The position numbers were made by a program, and so were the translations under genes. DNA of 64,000 nucleotides. Origin: Bacteroides finegoldii DSM 17565. GTDB taxonomy: Bacteria; Bacteroidota; Bacteroidia; Bacteroidales; Bacteroidaceae. Each line of letters begins with the position of its first letter. Within the stretch, counting starts at the first letter, position 1. Below the pieces are notes generated by a model. It searched no databases, had not been told where the DNA came from, and saw nothing but the letters and a program-made list of their open reading frames with translations. Shown here piece by piece: positions 46,996 to 55,800 of the stretch. Location: NCBI RefSeq assembly GCF_000156195.1, contig NZ_GG688326.1, positions 105,019 through 169,018 of the forward strand, read 5' to 3'.

Positions 46996-47067
46996 CCCTC
47001 GATTTTCGGGTAGCGCCAATGCTGCCTCGATTTTAATTTTTAATTTATAATTTTTAATTAGAAAGAA

Positions 47068-47889
47068 ATGGCTGGTTATATATCAGATGACACAAGAAAG
47101 GTGACGACACATCGCTTGGTTGAAATGAAACAGAGAGGCGAAAAGATTTCAATGCTTACTTCCTACGATTACACGATGGCGCAGATTGTGGACGGTGCGG
47201 GGATAGACGTAATCCTTGTAGGCGATTCCGCTTCCAATGTAATGGCAGGTAACGTGACTACATTGCCTATCACGCTTGACCAGATGATCTATCATGCAAA
47301 ATCTGTGGTGCGTGGTGTAAAACGTGCTATGGTGGTGGTGGATATGCCTTTCGGTTCCTATCAAGGCAATGAGATGGAAGGTCTTGCTTCCGCTATCCGC
47401 ATCATGAAAGAAAGTCATGCTGACGCTTTGAAGATGGAAGGCGGAGAAGAAATCATCGATACGGTGAGACGCATTGTCGGTGCAGGTATTCCGGTGATGG
47501 GACATTTGGGATTAATGCCGCAGTCTATCAACAAATACGGAACCTATACCGTGCGCGCCAAAGATGATGCCGAAGCGGAGAAATTGATTCGTGACGCTCA
47601 TTTGCTGGAAGAAGCAGGTTGTTTCGCTATTGTTCTTGAAAAGATTCCCGCAACCCTTGCAGAACGTGTAGCCGGTGAGTTGACTATACCTATTATTGGT
47701 ATCGGTGCCGGTGGACATGTAGATGGCCAGGTGTTGGTGATTCAGGATATGTTGGGCATGAATAATGGTTTCCGTCCCCGTTTCTTGCGTCGTTATGCCG
47801 ATTTGTACACAGTGATGACCGATGCTATCAGTCGTTATGTGTCCGACGTTAAGAACTGCTACTTCCCCAACGAGAAGGAACAATATTAA
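47068..47889 (+). CDS. panB: PanB: 3-methyl-2-oxobutanoate hydroxymethyltransferase
   Basis: 273 aa; transfers a hydroxymethyl group from methylene-tetrahydrofolate to ketoisovalerate, the first committed step of pantothenate and CoA synthesis. Motifs: [40 protein letters not shown] and [14 protein letters not shown], with [16 protein letters not shown] near the end. An MFS transporter gene follows after 8 bp. Confidence 0.95.
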   Translation: MAGYISDDTRKVTTHRLVEMKQRGEKISMLTSYDYTMAQIVDGAGIDVILVGDSASNVMAGNVTTLPITLDQMIYHAKSVVRGVKRAMVVVDMPFGSYQGNEMEGLASAIRIMKESHADALKMEGGEEIIDTVRRIVGAGIPVMGHLGLMPQSINKYGTYTVRAKDDAEAEKLIRDAHLLEEAGCFAIVLEKIPATLAERVAGELTIPIIGIGAGGHVDGQVLVIQDMLGMNNGFRPRFLRRYADLYTVMTDAISRYVSDVKNCYFPNEKEQY

Positions 47890-47897
47890 AGCAATAT

Positions 47898-49052
47898 ATG
47901 GCAGTTACATTGTGGACAGCACATTTTATACGGATATGTATAGCTAATTTGCTGTTGTTTGTGTCCTTGTATGTGTTATTTCCGGTACTCTCCGTTGAGA
48001 TGGCAGACCGTCTCGGAGTGCCGGTGGCACAGACAGGAGTAATCTTTCTTTTTTTTACATTGGGAATGTTCCTGATCGGTCCTTTCCATGCCTATTTGGT
48101 GGACGCTTACAAACGGAAGCACGTATGTATATATGCTTTCGCTCTTATGGTGGCAGCGACGGTAGGCTATGCGTTTGTGACGAACCTTACGGAACTTATC
48201 CTGCTAAGCACTGTACAAGGATTGGCGTTCGGTGTAGCCACTACTGCGAGTATCACGTTGGCTATCGACATCACCAACTCTACGCTCCGTAGCGCAGGGA
48301 ATGTCAGTTTTTCGTGGGTAGCCCGTTTGGGAATGATTCTAGGTATCGTTCTCGGAGTTTGGCTTTATCAGAGTTATCCAATCCGGAATTTGCTGTATGT
48401 ATCCGTTATTGCCGGAGTGTTAGGGATTCTTGTCGTATCGGGAATATATGTACCTTTCCGTGCACCGATTGTCACTAGACTTTATTCTTTTGACCGTTTT
48501 CTACTGTTGCGTAGTTGGATTCCGGCTATTAATATGATTCTGATTACGTTTGTTCCGGGATTGCTGATGCCTCTTGTACATCCTTTCCTGAATGATTCCA
48601 TATTGGGAAACACAGGTGTTTCAGTGCCTTTCTTTGTAGGAGTGGGGGGCGGTTACTTGGTATCTCTCTTGCTTGCTCGTCTCTTTTTCTTGAAAGAAAA
48701 AACATTGAGACTGGTAATTATGGGGCTTGGACTAGAGATTCTTGCCATATCATTGTTGAATAGTACTCCGATAGGCGTTTCTTCCATGCTCCTGGGACTT
48801 GGATTAGGTTTTGTCATGCCGGAGTTCCTGATTATGTTCGTGAAGCTATCCCATCATTGTCAACGGGGAACTGCAAATACCACTCATTTATTGGCTAGTG
48901 AAATGGGGATTTCTTTAGGTATCGCAGCTGCCTGCTGTATGGAGTTGGATACAGACAAAATGCTTCATATCGGTCAGATAGCAGCTTCGATAGCTTTGAT
49001 ATTCTTTGTTTTGGTGACTTATCCTTATTATAAAAGGAAGAAAGTGCGATAG
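47898..49052 (+). CDS. MFS transporter
   Basis: 384 aa, about 12 membrane helices; the first half has FLIGPFHAYLVDAYKRKHV, matching the MFS loop 2-3 signature (GxLxDRxGRR type). Close coupling to panB (8 bp) suggests co-transcription. The substrate cannot be deduced; export or uptake linked to pantothenate is only a guess. The coding end meets an inverted repeat. Confidence 0.85.
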   Translation: MAVTLWTAHFIRICIANLLLFVSLYVLFPVLSVEMADRLGVPVAQTGVIFLFFTLGMFLIGPFHAYLVDAYKRKHVCIYAFALMVAATVGYAFVTNLTELILLSTVQGLAFGVATTASITLAIDITNSTLRSAGNVSFSWVARLGMILGIVLGVWLYQSYPIRNLLYVSVIAGVLGILVVSGIYVPFRAPIVTRLYSFDRFLLLRSWIPAINMILITFVPGLLMPLVHPFLNDSILGNTGVSVPFFVGVGGGYLVSLLLARLFFLKEKTLRLVIMGLGLEILAISLLNSTPIGVSSMLLGLGLGFVMPEFLIMFVKLSHHCQRGTANTTHLLASEMGISLGIAAACCMELDTDKMLHIGQIAASIALIFFVLVTYPYYKRKKVR

Positions 49053-49057
49053 AATTC

Positions 49058-49218
49058 TTCACCACAGATTAACACAGATTTTCACAAATTAAAGAAAGAA
49101 AAGGCAAAATGCAGGATTGTGAAATTAATGCAATTTATTTTGAACTCAGTCCCTTCGGAGCGGCTATACTGTATCTTGTCTTTTTAATCTGTGAGAATCT
49201 GTGTTAATCTGTGGTGAA
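49058..49218. repeat. Long inverted repeat with 33-bp arms
   Basis: Arms 49058-49090 and 49186-49218 are complementary at 31 of 33 positions, enclosing about 95 bp. Each arm contains the step ACACAGATT/AATCTGTGT in near-tandem. It fills the gap between the convergent MFS and relA genes. Confidence 0.88.
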
Positions 49219-49223
49219 AAAAA

Positions 49224-51440
49224 TTAGTTCCGGCTCACTTGTTTCACTCCTTTTATGGTTCTTAGCTTTTTGATTAGCGCTTCCAGGCGACCTGTATCTC
49301 TAACCATGACCGTTAGTGTACCGGAGAACAGTCCATCGTTTGAATCGATTCCTATGGAGCGTAGTGTGATTCCATTTTCCTTAGATATGATAGAAGTAAT
49401 ATTCGTCACAATGCCGATATCATCGTGCCCTACAACGCGCAGCGTAATGGGATACTGTGTCCCTTCCGATTTGCCTGCCCAACGGGCTTTCACAATTCGA
49501 TAACCAAAACGTTCACGCATCTGATTGGCGTTCGGGCAGTCTGCCCGGTGAATCTTTATCCCGCCGCTTACCGTTACGAAACCGAATACATCATCGCCAT
49601 AGATAGGGTTACAACATTTCGCCAATTTGAATTCTAATCCTTTTAGATTCTGGTCGATTACGAGCACATCCTCTTTGGAGGTAGTCTCTTCCTGTACCGC
49701 TTGCAGGTTGTACCCTTCAGCACTGCGGTAGACTATTTCGTCGCGCGTGTCGTTGTCCCGTTTCTGCTGCTCCACATATTTGTCCAGAATCTCGTTTACA
49801 TCCAGCGCACCATCAGCGATCTTTTGATAGAACTCCGTCACGTTTTTAAAGCCCAAACGCTTGATGAGGCGCATCATGGTCGCTTCATCATATTCCAGTT
49901 TGCGGTTTTTGAATTTTCGTTCAAGTGTTTCCTTTGCAAAGTCATGTTGGCGTGCCACCATTTCTTTGAGCGCCTGCCGTATCTTCGTGCGGGCTTTGGA
50001 GGTAGTTACGATGTTCAGCCAGTCCTGTTTCGGAGTTTGGGTATTTGAAGTCATGATTTCCACCTGGTCGCCACTGTTCAACTTCTGCTTCAGTTGGACA
50101 TTTTTGCCGTTTACTTTAGCGCCGATACATTTGCATCCCAGTTTGCTATGGATATGAAAGGCAAAGTCGAGTACCGTAGCCCCTTTTGCCAACTTGAACA
50201 AATCCCCTTTAGGAGTGAACACGAAAACCTCGTCTTCGTAAAGATCCATCTTGAACTGATCCATCATCTTCATTGAGTCGTTGTCTGCATTCTCCAACGC
50301 CTCCCGTACCGAAGTCAGCCATTCGTCCAGGCCCGTTTCTCCTTTGATACCTTTATATCTCCAGTGCGCGGCCAGTCCCCGTTCGGCAATCTCATCCATG
50401 CGGCGGGTACGTATCTGCACTTCCACCCATTTCCCTTCCGGTCCCATTACGGTGATATGCAATGACTCGTAACCGTTGCTTTTCGGAATCGACAGCCAGT
50501 CGCGCAGACGCTTCGGGTTAGGCTGATACATATCCGTCACGATAGAATATACCTGCCAGCATTCCTGCTTTTCTTTTGCCGGGTCAGGTTCCGAATCCAG
50601 GATAATGCGGATAGCGAACAGATCATAAATACCCTCAAACGGGGTTTTCTGCTTCTGTATCTTGTTCCATATCGAATGAATGGATTTGGTACGTCCCTTG
50701 ATGTCGAACTTCAAGCCCGCTTCCGTCACTTTCTTCTTGATTGGTTCGATAAAGGCAGCGATATACTTGTCGCGTGACGCCTTCGTCTCGTTCAACTTAT
50801 CCTTTATAAAATAATAAGTATCCCGTTGTGTGTATTTCAGCGATAAGTCTTCTAATTCCGATTTCAGCTTATAGAGCCCTAGCTTATGTGCCAACGGAGC
50901 ATACAAATAAGCAGCCTCGTTGGCTACCTTTATCCGGTCTTCCTCGTTTCCCGTATCCTTGATTTGGCGCATTACATTCACACGGTCGGCTATCATAATC
51001 AGGATCACACGCATATCTTCGGCAAAGGAGAGCAGAAGGTTACGGAAATTCTCCGACTCTATTGCCGGGCTCTTCGCATACAACTCGTTCGTTTTCACCA
51101 ATCCCTTGATGATACTTGCCACATCCTCTCCGTATTCCACGCTTACCTCGTCGATAGACAGAATATGCGTTTTTACAATTTCGTGCAGCATGATACCGAT
51201 AAGGCACGAACCTTTCATTCCGATTTCTTCGGCTACGATGACTGCCGTTTGCAGATCTTTGATAACGGGATTCATCCCGAAGTTATTGCGTTGCAGCCCG
51301 TTATATTGGGCAGCTTTGATAAGATGATTCTTTAATTTTTGGCAATCCTTCCAGGAAATACTGTCTCCGGCAGATTGCATCAAGTGCCGATAGAGTGAAA
51401 AAAGCTCCTTTTTTTCCTCTGATGTAAAAAAGTCGTTCAT
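49224..51440 (-). CDS. relA: RelA/SpoT family (p)ppGpp synthetase with altered HD motif
   Basis: 738 aa from ATG 51438-51440 (a TTG lies two codons earlier). Domains in order: HD-hydrolase-like (about 40-190), synthetase (about 240-400; KSNGYESLHITVMG, VEVQIRTRRMDEIAE, GLAAHWRYK), TGS (VFVFTPKGDL), helical region, and C-terminal ACT (VVGHDDIGIVTNITSII). In the hydrolase domain the HDxxED metal motif is LHEIVKT: Asp is Glu and the ED pair is gone, so it is probably synthesis-only (RelA-like). It answers starvation by making (p)ppGpp at the ribosome. Confidence 0.92.
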   Translation of the reverse strand: MNDFFTSEEKKELFSLYRHLMQSAGDSISWKDCQKLKNHLIKAAQYNGLQRNNFGMNPVIKDLQTAVIVAEEIGMKGSCLIGIMLHEIVKTHILSIDEVSVEYGEDVASIIKGLVKTNELYAKSPAIESENFRNLLLSFAEDMRVILIMIADRVNVMRQIKDTGNEEDRIKVANEAAYLYAPLAHKLGLYKLKSELEDLSLKYTQRDTYYFIKDKLNETKASRDKYIAAFIEPIKKKVTEAGLKFDIKGRTKSIHSIWNKIQKQKTPFEGIYDLFAIRIILDSEPDPAKEKQECWQVYSIVTDMYQPNPKRLRDWLSIPKSNGYESLHITVMGPEGKWVEVQIRTRRMDEIAERGLAAHWRYKGIKGETGLDEWLTSVREALENADNDSMKMMDQFKMDLYEDEVFVFTPKGDLFKLAKGATVLDFAFHIHSKLGCKCIGAKVNGKNVQLKQKLNSGDQVEIMTSNTQTPKQDWLNIVTTSKARTKIRQALKEMVARQHDFAKETLERKFKNRKLEYDEATMMRLIKRLGFKNVTEFYQKIADGALDVNEILDKYVEQQKRDNDTRDEIVYRSAEGYNLQAVQEETTSKEDVLVIDQNLKGLEFKLAKCCNPIYGDDVFGFVTVSGGIKIHRADCPNANQMRERFGYRIVKARWAGKSEGTQYPITLRVVGHDDIGIVTNITSIISKENGITLRSIGIDSNDGLFSGTLTVMVRDTGRLEALIKKLRTIKGVKQVSRN

Positions 51441-51512
51441 ATTCAATCTTGTTAATTCGATGTAAAATTACTTTTTTTATTGGTTATTCGGCAAGAAGTA
51501 AATAACATTTTG

Positions 51513-51520
51513 TATTTTTG
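51513..51520 (+). promoter_or_regulatory. -7 box for the DUF4301 gene
   Basis: TATTTTTG matches TAnnTTTG, 27 bp before the ATG. Confidence 0.5.
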
Positions 51521-51546
51521 GGCATCAATTAATAAAATTAGATATT

Positions 51547-53064
51547 ATGATAACGACACAGGACAAAGAGTTGCTTGCCAAGAAAGGCATTACGGAAGCG
51601 CAAATAGCAGAGCAACTGGCTTGCTTCCAGACAGGTTTCCCTTATCTGAAACTGGATGCGGCTGCTTCCATTGAAAGAGGTATATTGGCTCCCAATGCAG
51701 AAGAACAGAAAGCTTATCTGGTAGCGTGGGACGCATATACAAACACGGATAAGACAATTGTGAAGTTCGTACCGGCTTCGGGTGCTGCAAGTCGTATGTT
51801 CAAGAACCTATTCGAGTTCCTTTCTGCTGATTATGACAAACCGACAACCAAGTTTGAACAAGCATTCTTTGCCGGTATCAAGGATTTTGCTTTTTATGAC
51901 GATCTCGATGCAGCTTGCCGACGCATTACCGGGAAGAATATCGCCGGGTTGATGGAAGAAGGCAATTATAAAGCTGTGGTATCCGCATTGCTCGAAACTG
52001 CCGGCTTGAATTATGGTGCACTGCCGAAAGGTCTGCTCAAATTCCATAAATATCCCGAAGGCGCACGCACTCCATTAGAGGAACATTTGGCTGAAGGCGC
52101 CATGTATGCAGCCGGAAAGAGTGGCAAAGTGAACGTACATTTTACCGTGTCTGCCGAACACCGCGAACTTTTCAAGAAACTGGTGGAAGAGAAAGCCGGT
52201 GAGTTTGCCAAACGTTATGGAGTGGATTATAATATCACCTTCTCCGAACAGAAGCCGAGTACCGATACGATTGCCGCTGATATGGACAACCAGCCGTTCC
52301 GTGATAACGGCAAACTCTTGTTCCGTCCGGGTGGTCATGGAGCATTGATCGAGAATCTGAACGATCTCGATGCGGATGTTATCTTCATCAAGAACATCGA
52401 CAATGTAGTTCCCGATAAACTGAAAGCGGACACCGTTACTTATAAAAAACTGATTGCCGGTGTACTCGTTACCTTACAGAAACAGGCATTCGAATATCTC
52501 GAACTGCTCGACAGCGGAAAATATACGCACGAACAGATGATGGAAATGCTGCAATTCTTGCAAAAGAAACTTTTTTGCAAGAATCCGGAAACGAAAGATC
52601 TCGAAGATTCAGTGCTTGCTATTTACTTGAAGAACAAATTGAACCGTCCAATGCGCGTTTGCGGAATGGTGAAGAATGTGGGTGAACCGGGTGGCGGTCC
52701 GTTCCTGGCATACAACAGTGACGGAACGATCTCTCTTCAAATTCTTGAGAGCTCGCAGATCGACATGAACGATCCGCAGAAAAAGGAAATGTTCGAGAAG
52801 GGTACGCACTTCAATCCGGTGGACTTGGTATGTGCCGTACGTGATTATAAAGGTCATAAGTTCGATTTGGTGAAATACGTAGACAAGGCGACCGGCTTTA
52901 TCTCTTACAAGTCGAAAAACGGCAAGGAGCTGAAAGCTCTTGAACTTCCCGGTTTGTGGAATGGTGCGATGAGTGATTGGAACACTGTTTTTGTAGAAGT
53001 GCCGCTTTCCACTTTCAACCCGGTAAAAACAGTGAACGACCTGTTGCGTGAGCAACATCAGTAA
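51547..53064 (+). CDS. DUF4301 family protein (nucleotidyltransferase-like)
   Basis: 505 aa, the usual length for this Bacteroidetes family. KFVPASGAASRMFKNLFEFL near residue 80 looks like the Gly-rich phosphate loop of sugar-nucleotide pyrophosphorylases, and FRPGGHGALIENLNDLDADV with IFIKNIDNV near 280 resembles their metal and sugar-binding part. So it may be a UDP-sugar pyrophosphorylase-fold enzyme; the substrate is unknown. Stand-alone with its own -7 box. Confidence 0.82.
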   Translation: MITTQDKELLAKKGITEAQIAEQLACFQTGFPYLKLDAAASIERGILAPNAEEQKAYLVAWDAYTNTDKTIVKFVPASGAASRMFKNLFEFLSADYDKPTTKFEQAFFAGIKDFAFYDDLDAACRRITGKNIAGLMEEGNYKAVVSALLETAGLNYGALPKGLLKFHKYPEGARTPLEEHLAEGAMYAAGKSGKVNVHFTVSAEHRELFKKLVEEKAGEFAKRYGVDYNITFSEQKPSTDTIAADMDNQPFRDNGKLLFRPGGHGALIENLNDLDADVIFIKNIDNVVPDKLKADTVTYKKLIAGVLVTLQKQAFEYLELLDSGKYTHEQMMEMLQFLQKKLFCKNPETKDLEDSVLAIYLKNKLNRPMRVCGMVKNVGEPGGGPFLAYNSDGTISLQILESSQIDMNDPQKKEMFEKGTHFNPVDLVCAVRDYKGHKFDLVKYVDKATGFISYKSKNGKELKALELPGLWNGAMSDWNTVFVEVPLSTFNPVKTVNDLLREQHQ

Positions 53065-53069
53065 TTTAT

Positions 53070-53209
53070 TCACATAGAGGACACAAAGGACACTGAGTTT
53101 TTTCGGTAAGGTAAGACCGGAAGCAATGGAATCAATTGCATTAATCCGGTGAAAAAGTTCTATAAAATTTCTATAAAATCTCAGTGTCCTCTGTGCCCTC
53201 TGTGGTGAA
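53070..53209. repeat. Inverted repeat, second family
   Basis: Arms about 53071-53097 and 53180-53209 contain GGACACTGAG and its complement plus a tandem-like CACAGAGGACACAAAGGACA pattern, with few mismatches and an 82-bp loop. Sited between two genes transcribed in the same direction; its sequence differs from the repeat at 49058. Confidence 0.8.
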
Positions 53210-53230
53210 ACTTAAAAAAGAGTGTTTAGA

Positions 53231-53854
53231 ATGAATCAAATAGAGAAGATCATCGATATTGCTACTTGGAACAGAAGAGAACATTACGAACATTTCAGTG
53301 CTTTTGACGATCCGTTTTTCGGAGTGACCGTTCAGGTAGACTGTACGCGCACGTATCAGGAAGCCAAAGCCAAAGGTATATCCTTTTCCCTGTTAGTCCT
53401 CCACCGGATAACGACTGCCGCTGCTGCGGTAGAAGAATTCCGTTACCGCATCGAAGGCGATAAAGTGGTGTGCTATGACAGCCTTCTGCCCGAAGCCACT
53501 GTAAGTCGTGCCGACCATACTTTTTCTTTTGCCGCCTTTGAATACGATCCGGACGAACTCGTCTTTATCCGCCGGGCAAAAGCAGAGATGGAACGTTTGC
53601 AAGCCACTACGGGACTCAACAAGGGAGGTACTTTCCATCCCAATGCCATACATTATTCGGCAGTGCCGTGGCTCTCATTTACCGACATGAAGCACCCCAC
53701 TAATATGCGCTCGGGCGACAGTGTCCCCAAAATCTCCACCGGAAAGTATTTCCGCAACGGAGAAAGACTGATGATGCCCGTTTCCGTAACTTGCCATCAT
53801 GGATTGATGGACGGCTATCATGTGGCACAGTTTATTGAGAAGCTCCATTTGTAA
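53231..53854 (+). CDS. Chloramphenicol acetyltransferase-like enzyme (CAT type A fold)
   Basis: 207 aa from ATG 53231 (a GTG three codons earlier is less likely). CAT signatures: TWNRREHYEHF at the start, FSLLVLHRITTAA, the PWLSFTDMKHP strand and the catalytic CHHGLMDGYHV, matching HHxxxDGxH with the active His. The chromosomal setting among core genes suggests a resident acetyltransferase; whether it acts on chloramphenicol is unknown. A PagL-like gene follows after 32 bp. Confidence 0.87.
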   Translation: MNQIEKIIDIATWNRREHYEHFSAFDDPFFGVTVQVDCTRTYQEAKAKGISFSLLVLHRITTAAAAVEEFRYRIEGDKVVCYDSLLPEATVSRADHTFSFAAFEYDPDELVFIRRAKAEMERLQATTGLNKGGTFHPNAIHYSAVPWLSFTDMKHPTNMRSGDSVPKISTGKYFRNGERLMMPVSVTCHHGLMDGYHVAQFIEKLHL

Positions 53855-53886
53855 CTTCCGTTCAGAAAAGACTAACCAGACTATTT

Positions 53887-55116
53887 ATGAGAGTGAAGAT
53901 ACCCGGATGGGAAATCGTTGTAATCTGTTCCGCCTTGCTTTTCCCTTTTACTTCGCTTTGTGCGCAGGAGGCAGACCAACCTTTCATTCACCGGTTGGGG
54001 ATAGAGGCGCGGCCACAATACGTATTCCCCACCAATCCTTTCCTGCAAGGTGAGAACGAACGGTGGAAACCCATCCAGAGTTCATTTGCCGCTCATCTGA
54101 AATATTCTTTCAAGTATCGTCCCAACACCTGTGCTGACCGCATCTATGGCGGAGCCTATCAAGGTTTCGGCTTGGCCTTCACCACTTTTGGCGATAAAAA
54201 GCAGTTGGGTGATCCGATGACGTTCTACGTCTTTCAAGGTGCACGCATTGCCCGTTTCCATCCCCGCCTTTCACTCAATTACGAATGGAACTTCGGTATC
54301 TCTGCCAGATGGCAGCCTTATGACAACGATTACAATTCCTACAACGGAGCCGTAGGCTCACGGGTGAATGCCTACCTCAACGCAGGTATCTACCTTAACT
54401 GGTCGCTTTCCCGTTATTTCGACTTTATCATCGGCGGAGACTTCACGCATTTCTCCAACGGCAACACCAAGTTTCCTAATGCAGGTGTCAACACCACCGG
54501 AGCGAAAATCGGACTGGTGTACAACTTCAACCGGGAAGAAGCCGACCTCACTAAATCATTGGTTCATCCCTACGTTCCCCGTTTTCCGCGACACATCAGT
54601 TATGACCTTGTGTTGTTCGGCTCGTGGCGCCGCAAAGGTGTCTATGTAGGCGAGAAACAGATTGCATCACCGGGCAGCTATCCTGTAGCGGGATTCAACT
54701 TTGCTCCGATGTATAACCTCAACTATAAGTTGCGTTTCGGGATTTCGCTGGATGGTGTCTATGACGGTAGTGCCAATGTATACACCGAAGATGCGCTGGT
54801 GGAGTACGATGCAGGCAGCGGTTCCTCCCGTCGTAAATTTCTTGTGCCGGGCATCCAGCATCAGCTTGCGTTGGGACTTTCCGGACGGGCCGAATACGTG
54901 ATGCCGTTTTTTACCATCGGTGTCGGCTTGGGAACGAATGTGCTGGGGCGTGGCGATTTACGCGGACTGTATCAGGTCTTTGCGTTGAAGATCAATGTCA
55001 CCCGGAATTCATTCCTTCACATTGGCTACAATCTCCAGAATTTCCAGACCCCTAATTATCTGATGCTCGGTCTTGGTTTCCGTTTTAATAATAAATATCC
55101 TAAAGTACGTCATTAA
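53887..55116 (+). CDS. PagL-like lipid A deacylase / acyloxyacyl hydrolase, outer membrane
   Basis: 409 aa. Signal peptide ends SLCAQ near residue 26. The body is a beta-barrel-like sequence ending in aromatic strands (LMLGLGFRFNNKY). FTHFSNGNTKFPN near residue 188 is the PagL catalytic HxSN motif. It would remove a 3-O acyl chain from lipid A in the outer membrane. It is longer than classical PagL (about 150 residues mature), so the extra C-terminal part may add strands. Followed after 23 bp by a Crp-family gene. Confidence 0.78.
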   Translation: MRVKIPGWEIVVICSALLFPFTSLCAQEADQPFIHRLGIEARPQYVFPTNPFLQGENERWKPIQSSFAAHLKYSFKYRPNTCADRIYGGAYQGFGLAFTTFGDKKQLGDPMTFYVFQGARIARFHPRLSLNYEWNFGISARWQPYDNDYNSYNGAVGSRVNAYLNAGIYLNWSLSRYFDFIIGGDFTHFSNGNTKFPNAGVNTTGAKIGLVYNFNREEADLTKSLVHPYVPRFPRHISYDLVLFGSWRRKGVYVGEKQIASPGSYPVAGFNFAPMYNLNYKLRFGISLDGVYDGSANVYTEDALVEYDAGSGSSRRKFLVPGIQHQLALGLSGRAEYVMPFFTIGVGLGTNVLGRGDLRGLYQVFALKINVTRNSFLHIGYNLQNFQTPNYLMLGLGFRFNNKYPKVRH

Positions 55117-55139
55117 CTCCCAATACACCATTCCCCCAA

Positions 55140-55703
55140 ATGGAAAATATCATTCGTAAAATCGAGCAAATCTATCCGGTTTCCGATGAAGCACTTCAGG
55201 CGCTTCAGGCGAATATGGAATTAAGGTATTATCCCAAAGATACCCGTATCGTTCAGTCAGGTGTCACAGACCGTCTGGTTTATTTTATTGAAGAGGGTAT
55301 CACCCGTTCCGTATTCCACCACAACGGAGAGGACACCACTACGTGGTTCAGTCAGGAGGGCGACGTTACGTTCGGCATGGATTCGCTCTACTATCAGCAA
55401 CCATCGGTAGAAAGCGTTGAAACGCTTTCCGATTGCAAAATCTACGTCATCCACATCGACAAGCTGAATGCCCTTTACGAAACATATATCGACATAGCTA
55501 ACTGGGGAAGAATCCTGCATCAGAATGTGAATAAGGAGCTTAGCCATATGTTTGTGGAGCGCCTTCAACTTTCGCCCAAAGAACGTTACGAACAGTTCAA
55601 CCGTCGCTATCCCGGACTGATAAACCGGGTGAAACTGAAATATGTGGCTGCCTTTCTGGGCATTTCCATCTATACCCTTAGCCGGGTACGTGCTAAAAAA
55701 TAG
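55140..55703 (+). CDS. Crp/Fnr-family regulator with short C-terminal HTH
   Basis: 187 aa. Cyclic-nucleotide-binding-like domain: YYPKDTRIVQSGVTDRLVYF, IEEGITRSV and TWFSQEGDVTFGMDSLYYQQ. The C-terminal helix-turn-helix is reduced: VKLKYVAAFLGISIYTLSRV. The cAMP-binding Arg-Ser pattern and Fnr cysteines are not evident. It lies just after the lipid A deacylase gene and may control it (inference). Confidence 0.85.
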   Translation: MENIIRKIEQIYPVSDEALQALQANMELRYYPKDTRIVQSGVTDRLVYFIEEGITRSVFHHNGEDTTTWFSQEGDVTFGMDSLYYQQPSVESVETLSDCKIYVIHIDKLNALYETYIDIANWGRILHQNVNKELSHMFVERLQLSPKERYEQFNRRYPGLINRVKLKYVAAFLGISIYTLSRVRAKK

Positions 55704-55756
55704 CGATTAGCCGGGCTTTTTTGCTTTAGAGCAAAGAAACTTCGTAGCGCAAACCG

Positions 55757-55764
55757 TATCTTTG
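55757..55764 (+). promoter_or_regulatory. -7 box for the acyltransferase gene
   Basis: TATCTTTG matches TAnnTTTG, 37 bp before the ATG at 55801. Confidence 0.5.
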
Positions 55765-55800
55765 CCCTCTGAAAATACTAACTTACTAATAGAAAAACAA

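Noticed and set aside
49058-49218. Insertion sequence bounded by terminal inverted repeats
   Set aside because: The enclosed 95 bp has no transposase; at most a non-autonomous element.
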